Shown here: piece by piece, positions 9,001 to 16,029 of the stretch | Numbering within the stretch: position 1 is the first letter of the stretch | Layout of the letters: the number at the start of each line of letters is the position of its first letter | NCBI RefSeq assembly: GCF_001642995.1 | Contig: NZ_LOHS01000076.1 | Coordinates: forward strand, 120,277 to 184,276 | Reading direction: 5' to 3' | Origin: Streptomyces jeddahensis | GTDB lineage: Bacteria > Actinomycetota > Actinomycetes > Streptomycetales > Streptomycetaceae | DNA length: 64,000 nt | Program-made: the position numbers and the translations under genes | Notes under the pieces: model-generated | Told to the model about the DNA's origin: nothing | Database searches by the model: none | The model's input: only the letters and a program-made list of their open reading frames with translations

Positions 9001-9477
9001 CAGCGCGGGCGCTTCGGGCACGCCGACCTGCAGCGCGCCGCCCTCCCCGTCCGCGACGGTGCCGTCCGGTCTGCCCGCCGGCTCGGTGAACAGCGAGACC
9101 GGCCCGTCGGCCTCCGGTGGCCGGCTCCGGTCCTGTGCGCGGGCCTCCGCAGGGCCGGGGCCGTCTCCGGTGCCCGGCCGCCCCTCCACCTTGGGCGTGC
9201 TCGGCTCGGTGGCCACGGCCCCATGTCCCTCGCGGGACGCGGGGGTTCCCGGCGGGCTGCGGTCGGCGTGCGGCCGGCTCCAGCGGGCCAGCCACAGGGC
9301 GTCACGGACCTGGGCCGGGTCCGGATCGAGCCCGGCCTCGCGCAACAGCGCGACGAACCGGGCCAGTGGGTCTAAGGAGGCGCGTCCGGCGGCACCGGCG
9401 GCCGGGGGATGCGCTCCGCCGCGCTCTCCCCCCGGATCCCGCGGGTGCTGCCTGCCCTGGGCGGTCTCCTCGGCCAC
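6040..9477 (-). CDS. vWA (SAV_2336-type) and TPR-repeat protein of a VMAP ternary system
   Basis: 1145 residues, GTG start 6 nt after the moxR stop. Residues ~30-75 (DPLARFVALLREAGLDPDP onward) match the N-terminal region of SAV_2336-like proteins. A Pro/Gly-rich linker follows. The von Willebrand A domain begins near 213 with a MIDAS motif DASSS at 219-223. Residues ~380-560 include WYEFAPGVRDALL, as in MoxR-partner vWA proteins. Residues ~620-1145 are Ala/Arg/Leu-rich TPR-like helices. vWA proteins bind metal-dependent partners and pair with MoxR ATPases, and this gene sits directly behind moxR. A Streptomyces-type palindromic repeat lies inside the TPR region (see 6706-6750). The gene ends in an ATGA that overlaps a possible fxsA start. 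Confidence 0.82.
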   Translation of the reverse strand: MAEETAQGRQHPRDPGGERGGAHPPAAGAAGRASLDPLARFVALLREAGLDPDPAQVRDALWLARWSRPHADRSPPGTPASREGHGAVATEPSTPKVEGRPGTGDGPGPAEARAQDRSRPPEADGPVSLFTEPAGRPDGTVADGEGGALQVGVPEAPALPDAPGVQRALRPLRRYRPATRPLRRTLDEQATAETSAGGLLVPVWRADRRAETRLDLVMDASSSMRVWEGLFGELGSIFGQLGIFRDVRTHYLHEGPHGEPGISHRPDPEGDKLWPAESLGDPAGRGFTVLLSDCAGPLWYSGRAHRLLHRLTRQGPTAVLQPLPQRMWGRTRLPVTSAELMRSDGPPVLLGPAARRLWAGGALPVPVLPPVPGALAAWARLMSGQGGGRGGGAVGWVRGDEAPVRPAEPDRDMLAAELVSRFRASASQMAGQLAVYLAAAPLHLPVMRLVQRTMLPDSGPAEMAEVLLSGLLTRADRQEDPGPERGWWYEFAPGVRDALLGPLGRDEALLVFKHCSEYVERTFGRGGPSFLALARAQLGEHVPGVAARPPAVTVDGCTAVGPSPERTFDDDTGDGGEGSTVPQPFAEVAAAVLRRFMTLPERILPGRSTDDQAADRPVHEAVPRARRLVTEYEETRMVQPLIDALQLLRGATRGPGPDREDPRLWSELARCALRLWEVLGGPDLLREAEDAAERAGSLPGGARERAVLARVLRAAAREQTRLGRRQAARDLLRRADRAYTVACNAPGLSPEELERFTLERVTALEAQWRLGGDLSLLQGAVGMLEALSEIRSDQDRAAPAVSRTHGRFLLLLCEAGADREHAVLYARQAADLLRTVLDDPDGAPLDAADLPTVRNLVDALLVIREPDDLAEALALLERVREALTDARLIAEVDTRLGHVLMARHAPGGPGGSPLPERSRELGGGPLAAADAYARAIAATGRDTPEHAELLTCRARALLAAAGQPAAAGALAEAIRVLRDAMAETPSHGPELAERRLLLGQALMRRHERDGDPVDLREAEHLFRKSARGAADPLAAAAGWFELGRAHLSVADSLNRSAGLDEAAEAFRAAAAAAARAGEDGRNREEAAVTAARAHDRMGLAYERAGRPRAAAEAYRAALEEWARLPETYREAAARTARRLEAVAAA
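6706..6750. repeat. GC-rich palindromic repeat embedded in the vWA/TPR gene
   Basis: The plus strand reads CCCTCCCCCGAGCTC, then a short palindromic core (CTCGG...CGAG region), then GGGCAGGGGGGACCCCC. This is the layout of a very common Streptomyces palindromic element with CCTCCCCC and GGGGGGACCCCC flanks. It is in frame and encodes the low-complexity tract GGPGGSPLPERSRELGGGP between two TPR helices. Related copies are at 32489-32520 and at the window end. Confidence 0.6.
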
Positions 9478-9483
9478 GTCGCC

Positions 9484-10506
9484 TCACCTCAGCCTGTCGA
9501 GCCGCTGAATGAGCAGGTCGGCCAGGCGGGCCCGGCTGACCGGGGCGGCCTCCGCGGTGAGGTAGACCGCGTTGAGGAGCTGGTCTGCGGCGAGCAGTTC
9601 GCCGCGCGACCGTTCGAGGAACCGGGTGATGAGGTCCTCACTGGCACGCACCGCCTCGTCGCCGAGGTGGGCCTGGACGAACGCGGCGAGCCGGTCGTGG
9701 TCGGGCCGTCCGAGCCGCAGATGGATGCAGCGCCGCATCAGGGGCGGAGGGAACTCACGCTCCCCGTTGCTGGTCAGGACGACGAACGGGAAGGCGGTGC
9801 AGCGGACCCGGCCGTCGACGACCCGGGCGCGCGCGCCGTCGTCGGTGAGCACCTCGGCCGCGCGGTCGGGCAGCCGGTCGGCCACCCGCTGCAGCTCGGG
9901 TATCGCGAACTCGCCTTCCTCCAGCACGTTGAGGAGGTCGTTGGGCAGGTCGATGTCGCTCTTGTCCAGCTCGTCGACGAGCAGCACCCGGGGCCGGTCG
10001 GCCGGGAGCAGTGCGGTGCCCAGCGGCCCGAGCCTGATGTAGCTGCCGATGTCCTCAGCCGTCCCCGCGGCGCCGTCCGGGTCGTCGTTGCGGCCGGACT
10101 GAGCCGCGATCTGCACGTCCTGGAGCCGGGCGATGGCGTCGTACAGATAGAGGCCGTCCTTCAGGGTGGACCGGCTGACGATCGGCCAGCGCAGGACGCT
10201 GCCGAGACCGAGTTCTCCGGCGACGGAGTGGGCGAGGGTGCTCTTGCCCGCTCCGGGCGGGCCGGTCACCAGCAGCGGCCGACGCAGGTACAGAGCCGCG
10301 TTGATCATCTCCAGCTCCTCGGCCCCCGGCCGGTAGAGCTCGGCCAGATGCCGGTGCGCGCCCAGCCGGCGGTCCGTCCCGTCGCTCCCGCCGTCCTCGT
10401 CACGGCTGCGGAAATCACGCCAGGGCGGCGGATCGGGCAGACGGCCGATGCCCTCGTGCGGTTCTCCCGCGCCTCGGTAGATGAGCCAGTCGCCGGATTC
10501 GCTCAT
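9484..10506 (-). CDS. MoxR-family AAA+ ATPase
   Basis: 340 residues, ATG at 10506. Walker A is GPPGAGKST (82-90) and Walker B is VLLVDELDK (about 174-182). Arg-finger region: LMRRCIHLRLGRP. The LPNDLLNVLEEGEF segment after Walker B is typical of MoxR proteins. MoxR ATPases act as chaperones that remodel or insert cofactors into vWA partners. The vWA gene follows after 6 nt and the VMAP-protease gene precedes by 172 nt, which is the three-part arrangement of VMAP ternary conflict systems. Role in this locus is inferred from those families. Confidence 0.85.
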   Translation of the reverse strand: MSESGDWLIYRGAGEPHEGIGRLPDPPPWRDFRSRDEDGGSDGTDRRLGAHRHLAELYRPGAEELEMINAALYLRRPLLVTGPPGAGKSTLAHSVAGELGLGSVLRWPIVSRSTLKDGLYLYDAIARLQDVQIAAQSGRNDDPDGAAGTAEDIGSYIRLGPLGTALLPADRPRVLLVDELDKSDIDLPNDLLNVLEEGEFAIPELQRVADRLPDRAAEVLTDDGARARVVDGRVRCTAFPFVVLTSNGEREFPPPLMRRCIHLRLGRPDHDRLAAFVQAHLGDEAVRASEDLITRFLERSRGELLAADQLLNAVYLTAEAAPVSRARLADLLIQRLDRLR

Positions 10507-10678
10507 GACACAGTCCTCGCCGTCTCTGGTCCGCTCAGGGCTGGAGCCGCCGATCGCGTCTCACGGTAGCCATCGGCGGAGGGGCTGATAAGGGCGCGGT
10601 CAGCCGATCGGATGCGCGGGCGGTCGCGGGGCGCACGGCCCCGGAGAGTGGCGCCGGCCGGTTCGCAGCGGGCAGGAA

Positions 10679-13042
10679 TCACGGCGACCTCAGCATCCGG
10701 TGGTCGTGCCCGGGCAGGGGACGCCCCGGGTCGTCGTACAGCAGGGCGAGATCGGTGGACCAGAAGGTGTCCGTGCGCCCCTCATGCACCCGTGCCCGCA
10801 ACCGCCGCACCAGCTCGGGCAGGCGGGCGGCTGTGCCCGAGCCGACGACGGTGTCGGCCGCGTACTGGTGGAAGTCGTCGCACGCTCCGCGCACCGGGCC
10901 GGTGCGCCGCCAGAGGATCACCCGGAAGCCGCCGCGCAGCAGCCGCGCCACGTCGTCGTCGCGCCGGCCGTCGTCTGCCGCGTTCCCAGGAGGCGGTGTA
11001 CCGTCCCAGGCCGACCCCCAGCCTGCACCCCAGGGGTCCGGGTCGTACGGAACCCGGTCATGGGCGCCGTACAGATCCCTGGGCCCGTAGGCGGCGTCGT
11101 CCGCAGCGCCGGAGTGGCGGCCGGTGCCACGCGGCGGGGCCGCGGTCCCCGCATCCGCCGGGTACGGCCCCGCGCCCGGGCTCCGGGACCAGGCCCCCCA
11201 GCCGTCCGGCGCCATGGCCCGGGGTTGCCATCCGGTGCCCCCCGCCGTTCCCGCCCCGCACAGCAGCGGAACGATCGTCGGCGGCAGCTGCCGCTGCCCC
11301 TCCTCGTCGGGCACGGGCACGCCCAGCCCGTCCTCGCAGTCCAGGACTCGGGCCCGCACGGCCGCCGTGTGCGTCTCCCGCCAGCGGTCCGCGCAGCGGT
11401 GGCTGCTCTCCTCGTCCTGCGGAACCGGATCGGCCCAGCGGATCACCACGGGACGCACCACCCCGAGCGGTGGTCCGGACGGGCCGGTGCGGCGAGACTC
11501 GATGTCCACACCGAGGCGGCCCGGGCCGAGCGCCAGTTCAAGGACGGCCCTGCGGTCCGGACCGTCGCTCTGCTGGAAGGCCTCCTCCAGCGCGTCGGCC
11601 AGTTCGAGGGGCAGCGGGGTTCCCTGGGGGACATGGGGTTGCAAGAGGAGCCCATTGCCCTCGCGCACCGGCCGGACCAGCCCGTCGGGCTCAACGACGC
11701 GCACACGCCAGTCGTACACACCCGGCTGCCACGCGGCGTCGGACAGCTCCAGGAGCACGGTGGGCCAGCTCGGCTCGGGAGGGGGCTGGGGTGCCCGCGG
11801 TGCCGTCGTACGGGCCTGGCGCCGCGCAAGGTAGGCGGAGCGCCCCTGGGTGATCTCCGAGCGGTGGGCCTCGGGCAGGTGCTGATCGGCCATGGACTGG
11901 ATCCAGCCTTCCAGGTCCCGTTCGGCCCGTTCGACGCTGGCACGGGCCTCTCGGGGCACCAGGAGCACCCGAAGGCAGTAGCGCAGCAGCAGGAACAGGC
12001 CGGGGCCGCTGGTCTCCCTGGCTCGCAACAGTCCCACCGTGTCGCGCCAGGCCCGGGGAGGCGGCAGCGGGAGGTCACGCACCGTCCCCAGCAGACCGGC
12101 CAGCAGGTCGCGCTGCACGACCGGGTCGGGCAGCGGCAGCCAGGCGAGATGCCCCAGCAGACGGACGTACTGGCGGCAGTTGAGGGCGCGCGGGGGCAGC
12201 CGTCCGCCGTCGACCAGCATCTGCTGCACGTCGGCCCACGCGGCATGAACCGGCGCCGTGAGCTCCCCGGCATGGAAGAGGTCGTGGGAGTGGAGCACAG
12301 TCTGGTAAAGATCCTGGGCCGGTTGATCGGGCATGGCCGGGCCGAAGGGCAGTCTGCGCAGCTGCTCGATCCGGATCGCCATGCCGCCGCCCTGTACGCC
12401 GTCGGCCTTGGCCTTGACGACCCCTACGACCTCTCCCCTACGGAAGTCGACGACCGGACCGCCGGACATCCCCGGCACGATCAGGTCACCGCCCAGCCGT
12501 ACCTGGGTGCGCGGCCCGAACCCGCCGTCCACATTGCCCAGCACCCGGCAGGAGCCGGTGACCAGTCGCGGCTCCCCGCCCATCACCGCCCAGCCGGAGT
12601 GACGGACTTCCCCCTCACCGGAGAAGGCCGAACCGTGCGGGGAGAGGTACACACAGGGGTGGTCGACCTTCTCCAGGAGCTCTACCAGCGCGAGGTCCGG
12701 AGGCGGCCAGCCGCCGCCCCTCGCCCGGGGCGCCCGGCCATCCGGCGAGGGGCGAGGGCCGTCAGGGAGCAGCGCCGCCACCCGGGCGCGCACGGCCCGC
12801 TCGGCGCCGTCGTCCTCCGCCGCCGTACGGAACACCACCTGTATCTCGCCGTCCAGGGCCTCGGCGGCCACGTGTGCGCAGGTGAGAACCCAGCCGGGGG
12901 CGACGAAGAACCCGCTGCCCAGGAAGTCGGCCGCGGTCGGCGGTCCCGCGGTGGGGCGGTGCAGCCGCACGGTGGCCGCCTCCACCAGTCTGATCAGGGC
13001 GTCCCGTGCCTCGGACAGATCCGGCGCTATGTCTCCGGTCAC
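10679..13042 (-). CDS. Trypsin-like protease fused to a VMAP-type C-terminal region
   Basis: 787 residues, GTG at 13042 overlapping the stop of the upstream small gene (GTGA). The N-terminal ~215 residues form a trypsin-like serine protease with a complete triad: His57 (VLTCAHVA), Asp116 (PPPDLALVE) and Ser193 (VPGMSGGPVVD). There is no signal peptide, so it acts in the cytoplasm. Residues ~235-400 are a helical middle region. Residues ~420-787 (LELSDAAWQPGVYDWRVRVV onward; LPPTIVPLLCG; LRARVHEGR) match the C-terminal domain of vWA-MoxR-associated proteins (VMAP). In these systems the protease is thought to be held inactive and released on sensing an invader; no substrate is known. The fxsA peptide or the FxsT protein are possible local targets (inference). 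Confidence 0.82.
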   Translation of the reverse strand: MTGDIAPDLSEARDALIRLVEAATVRLHRPTAGPPTAADFLGSGFFVAPGWVLTCAHVAAEALDGEIQVVFRTAAEDDGAERAVRARVAALLPDGPRPSPDGRAPRARGGGWPPPDLALVELLEKVDHPCVYLSPHGSAFSGEGEVRHSGWAVMGGEPRLVTGSCRVLGNVDGGFGPRTQVRLGGDLIVPGMSGGPVVDFRRGEVVGVVKAKADGVQGGGMAIRIEQLRRLPFGPAMPDQPAQDLYQTVLHSHDLFHAGELTAPVHAAWADVQQMLVDGGRLPPRALNCRQYVRLLGHLAWLPLPDPVVQRDLLAGLLGTVRDLPLPPPRAWRDTVGLLRARETSGPGLFLLLRYCLRVLLVPREARASVERAERDLEGWIQSMADQHLPEAHRSEITQGRSAYLARRQARTTAPRAPQPPPEPSWPTVLLELSDAAWQPGVYDWRVRVVEPDGLVRPVREGNGLLLQPHVPQGTPLPLELADALEEAFQQSDGPDRRAVLELALGPGRLGVDIESRRTGPSGPPLGVVRPVVIRWADPVPQDEESSHRCADRWRETHTAAVRARVLDCEDGLGVPVPDEEGQRQLPPTIVPLLCGAGTAGGTGWQPRAMAPDGWGAWSRSPGAGPYPADAGTAAPPRGTGRHSGAADDAAYGPRDLYGAHDRVPYDPDPWGAGWGSAWDGTPPPGNAADDGRRDDDVARLLRGGFRVILWRRTGPVRGACDDFHQYAADTVVGSGTAARLPELVRRLRARVHEGRTDTFWSTDLALLYDDPGRPLPGHDHRMLRSP

Positions 13043-13467
13043 GCCGGGTCTCCGGCCGGCGGGTCTCCGGCCGGCATCTGCCCGCTGGAGGAGGCTTCGG
13101 CGGCCGTAGCGGCGTGCGAGGCCCCCACGCTTCCCCACGTCAGGGTGATCTTGAGGGAGCTCTTGGCGCCACCGTCGGCGATCATCCCGACGATGCGGCC
13201 CGACTTCGCCGAAAGCTCGACTCCGAACTCCACGCTGACCTGGTCGGGCCGCACGGACCGCAGTCCGTCCCGTACCGACCGGGCCACGCTGGTCATCACG
13301 CCCTGGAGGCTCTCGACCCGGGCCTGGATGGCCTCGCCCGCCCCGGTGTCCGAGTAGACCATCTCGTCGGAGGACGCCGTCAGCCCCTCCGGGTCGGATA
13401 TGCGCGCCCACACCGGTGTGCCGTCCGGCATCTCGACCAGCAGAACGCGGCTCTCCCCGTCACTCAT
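13039..13467 (-). CDS. Small Trypco1 / CU044_2847-type protein (trypsin-co-occurring domain)
   Basis: 142 residues. I chose the ATG at 13467 (MSDGESRVLLVEMPDG) over a start 27 nt upstream because it has GGGGGAC before it and matches the usual N-terminus. The fold pattern (SVEFGVELSAKSGRIVGMIA then SLKITLTWG) is that of the CU044_2847 family, described as the trypsin-co-occurring domain Trypco1. These proteins accompany trypsin-like proteases in NTP-dependent conflict systems, as here, where the protease gene overlaps by 4 nt. It is the first gene of the eight-gene run, so the promoter of the locus should lie in 13468-13625. The disordered C-terminal tail is Ser/Gly/Pro-rich (GQMPAGDPPAGDPA). 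Confidence 0.75.
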   Translation of the reverse strand: MSDGESRVLLVEMPDGTPVWARISDPEGLTASSDEMVYSDTGAGEAIQARVESLQGVMTSVARSVRDGLRSVRPDQVSVEFGVELSAKSGRIVGMIADGGAKSSLKITLTWGSVGASHAATAAEASSSGQMPAGDPPAGDPA

Positions 13468-13625
13468 CGAAGTCCCCCGCACCACGCACAACAATGCCCT
13501 GAAGATTAGCGGGAGTTGAGTGGTTCACCGAAGCCCCGGACGGAAGCGGGGGCGGCTTTTTTCCGGCCTGCGTCCGCACCCCGGGCCGATCCGCCGCCCC
13601 CCGACCCACGCCTTACCCTGGTCGC

Positions 13626-13805
13626 ATGTACTTCACCGACCGCGGCATCGAGGAACTGGAGAAGCGGCGCGGCGAGGAGGAGATCACCTTCGAGTGGCTC
13701 GCCGAGCAGCTGCGTACGTTCGTCGATCTGAACCCCGACTTCGAGGTCCCGGTCGAGCGGCTGGCCACCTGGCTGGCGCGGCTGGACGACGAGGACGACG
13801 AGTAG
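13626..13805 (+). CDS. Small conserved actinobacterial protein (DUF6104-type), 59 aa
   Basis: An open frame from ATG 13626 to TAG 13805 encodes 59 residues, starting MYFTDRGIEELEKRRGEEE and ending in an acidic DDEDDE tail. The middle (FEWLAEQLRTFVDLNPDFE) predicts two or three helices. Length and sequence are those of a small protein conserved across Streptomyces that I recall as DUF6104. No function is known to me. It is transcribed divergently from the VMAP/FxSxx run and marks the end of that accessory block. Confidence 0.7.
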   Translation: MYFTDRGIEELEKRRGEEEITFEWLAEQLRTFVDLNPDFEVPVERLATWLARLDDEDDE

Positions 13806-13919
13806 CTTTCCGGGACACCGGGCGGAGCTCCGACGGGCGTTCCCGCGTTCCCGCGCAGACTTCGGGGCCGCAGGCAGGCGCTCCCGAGGCTGGGACGGGC
13901 CTGCCGGGCGCGCGGCGCG

Positions 13920-14768
13920 TCAGTCGTCTCGCGTGCGCATCCGGTCGTACGCGAGTCCGAGTACTCCGTGGATGAGGAGCAGCGATCCCGCGGCTACCCA
14001 TCCCGCGCTCCGGTGGCGTACGCCCCAGAGGGCGAGCGGGAGGCCCGTGGCCAGCTGGGCCGCGGAGAGTGCCCGGGCTTTCGGGCCCTGCAGCCAGGGG
14101 GCCAGGCGGGTCTCGGCGACCGCGTCGAAATGGTCGCGGACGGCGACGCGCCGGCCGGGCCATTCGATCTGCCGGGCGTCCGGCCGGGTGCGGGCGGCCT
14201 CCCGCAGGCTGTGGGCGGTCCGGCCGGGGATCAGTCCGGGGGGAAGCGTCAGCCCCGCGCGCGTGAGGACCGCGATCAGGCCGAGCAAGCGGGCGCGCGC
14301 GTCGGCCTCCGTGTCCGTCCTGGTCAGTGCGTCCAGGGACTGCATGTCCAGCACCGGGTCGAGGCCGAGCCGGGCCGCGAAGGTGCGCATCGCCTCGTCC
14401 TGGCCGAGCGGTGTGCCGTTCGCCAGCCACTCGTAGCCGACCGTGCGGCGGAACCCCGAGGCGAGGGTGTAGCCGCTGCGGTCCTCGTCCCACCACAGGG
14501 CGAGTGCCGGCCAGGGCGCCCCTACGGCGAGGGCGGCGGCCCAGCCGCCGAGCACCCGGTCGACGGGCTCCCCGCCATGCAGCCACGGTGTGCCCTCCGG
14601 CACGAGCACGCTCCACTCGGGTCCCGCCTGGGCCAGCAGCATCCGCTCCCGCAGCAGCTGTGCGGCCGACGCCACGGCGGCGGGCTGGGCCCGGCACAGC
14701 AGGAGCGCCGCTGCGGCGCCGGCGTGCGCGGGATCGGCGTCGGGAACGGCGGAGGCGTCGGGCGACAT
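13920..14768 (-). CDS. Uncharacterised protein with C-terminal membrane segments
   Basis: 282 residues, ATG at 14768. The N-terminal ~200 residues are soluble-looking and include WDEDRSGYTLASGFRRTVGYEW. The C-terminus holds two hydrophobic stretches, ~232-250 (LSAAQLATGLPLALWGV) and ~258-275 (AAGSLLLIHGVLGLA), ending with Arg-rich residues. I do not recognise a domain. It is divergent from the DUF4097/PadR pair, sharing a 216-nt intergenic region with the PadR operator candidates. Confidence 0.6.
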   Translation of the reverse strand: MSPDASAVPDADPAHAGAAAALLLCRAQPAAVASAAQLLRERMLLAQAGPEWSVLVPEGTPWLHGGEPVDRVLGGWAAALAVGAPWPALALWWDEDRSGYTLASGFRRTVGYEWLANGTPLGQDEAMRTFAARLGLDPVLDMQSLDALTRTDTEADARARLLGLIAVLTRAGLTLPPGLIPGRTAHSLREAARTRPDARQIEWPGRRVAVRDHFDAVAETRLAPWLQGPKARALSAAQLATGLPLALWGVRHRSAGWVAAGSLLLIHGVLGLAYDRMRTRDD

Positions 14769-14858
14769 ACCCCCACGCTAGGGCACATACCGGCCAATCA
14801 GCGCACACGCACGGTTCGTGCACCGGCCTCCGGCGGCGGGTTCCCCGGAACGGGTGTC

Positions 14859-14915
14859 TTGACTTTCCTTAGCCGCGATATATCGTGTATTCGCAGAAGA
14901 CGCGATATGGCGCGT
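14859..14915 (+). promoter_or_regulatory. Promoter and PadR-type operator candidates of the DUF4097-padR operon
   Basis: TTGACT at 14859-14864, a 16-nt spacer and TATCGT at 14881-14886 give a plausible -35/-10. A perfect palindrome CGATATATCG (14876-14885) covers the -10, and the octamer CGCGATAT occurs twice, at 14874 and 14901, 27 nt apart. Twin sites over the -10 just upstream of a PadR gene fit autorepression. No protein-binding evidence is available. Confidence 0.55.
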
Positions 14916-14984
14916 CGTTCGTAGCTACACGCCTCAGCGCATGGGCGCGGGGGCGACGTCGCTCCGCCCGAGGAGGCCGGTCCC

Positions 14985-16028
14985 ATGCCCGAGTGGTCCG
15001 TCGCAGAGCCGAAGAAGCTCACGTTCGACGCCCCGGTGACGGCACTGCACGTGCGCATCGTCAACGGCACGGTCAACGTGGTCGGCACCGACGAAGCCGT
15101 ACTGAACCGCGAAGGCGGCGCCCGGCTCGAGGTGTCGGAGATAGAGGGCCCGCCGCTGGTCGTCACACAGGCGGACGGCACGCTCACCGTGGCGTACGAG
15201 GACCTGCCGTGGAAAGGCTTCCTCAAGTGGCTCGACCGCAAGGGCTGGCGGCGCAGCGCGGTGGTGTCGCTGGCCGTTCCGGCGGGGACGGCCGTCGAGG
15301 TGGGCGTCGTCGGCGCCGGAGCGGTCGTCTCCGGAATCGAGGGGCGCACGGAGGTCAAGGGCGTCACCGGCGACACGACGCTGCTCGGGCTCTCGGGGAG
15401 CACCCGGGCCGACACCGTCTCGGGGAACGTCGAGGCCCAGGCCGTCAGGGGCGACCTCCGCTTCAACTCCGTGTCCGGCGACCTGACGGTCGTCGAGGGC
15501 GCGGGTTCATGCGTACGAGCCGACTCGGTGAGCGGCTCCATGATCGTGGACCTCGACCCGAAGGGCGCTCCCACGGACGTCAGTCTCACGAGCGTGTCCG
15601 GCGAGATCGCGATCCGCCTGCCGCATCCGGCGGACGCGGAGGTGGAGGCGAACACGGCGAGCGGGACGGTGTCGAACGCCTTCGAGGACCTGCGGGTCAG
15701 CGGCCAGTGGGGCGCGAAGAGGATCACCGGGCGGCTGGGCGCGGGCAGCGGAAAGCTGAAGGCGACGACCGTGTCGGGCTCGATCGCGTTGCTGCGCAGG
15801 CCCCCTGTCGAGGACGAACCGGCGGACGGACCGATGAACGGATCGATGGACGTCCCGATGGACATCCCGATGGACGGCCCGCCCGCTGACGCCAAGGGCC
15901 CTGACGCACCGTCCGCTGATGTGCCGCTCAGGTCCGCTGATATGCCGCCCGCGTCCGCTGATGTGCCGTCCGCTAACGGCCCGACCGACGACGCGACCGG
16001 TGGCCCGACCGACAAGAAGGTGCTCTGA
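14985..16028 (+). CDS. DUF4097-family beta-strand repeat protein
   Basis: 347 residues, ATG at 14985. Residues ~10-270 are repeated short beta strands with GxVSG/TVSGN-type turns (TRADTVSGNVEAQAV, RFNSVSGDLTVVE, LTSVSGEIAIRL, NTASGTVSNAF), typical of DUF4097 putative adhesin or beta-helix proteins. The last ~70 residues are a degenerate low-complexity tail of MDxP and SADxP units, encoded by DNA repeats. There is no signal peptide. The padR gene starts 1 nt after its stop, so the two are co-transcribed. This DUF4097/PadR pairing is common in Streptomyces; the role of the beta-repeat protein is unknown. Confidence 0.8.
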   Translation: MPEWSVAEPKKLTFDAPVTALHVRIVNGTVNVVGTDEAVLNREGGARLEVSEIEGPPLVVTQADGTLTVAYEDLPWKGFLKWLDRKGWRRSAVVSLAVPAGTAVEVGVVGAGAVVSGIEGRTEVKGVTGDTTLLGLSGSTRADTVSGNVEAQAVRGDLRFNSVSGDLTVVEGAGSCVRADSVSGSMIVDLDPKGAPTDVSLTSVSGEIAIRLPHPADAEVEANTASGTVSNAFEDLRVSGQWGAKRITGRLGAGSGKLKATTVSGSIALLRRPPVEDEPADGPMNGSMDVPMDIPMDGPPADAKGPDAPSADVPLRSADMPPASADVPSANGPTDDATGGPTDKKVL

Positions 16029-16029
16029 C

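Noticed and set aside
10700..13357. Plus-strand open frame of 885 codons opposite the protease gene
   Set aside because: Antisense shadow of a protein with an intact catalytic triad; no ribosome site or domain.
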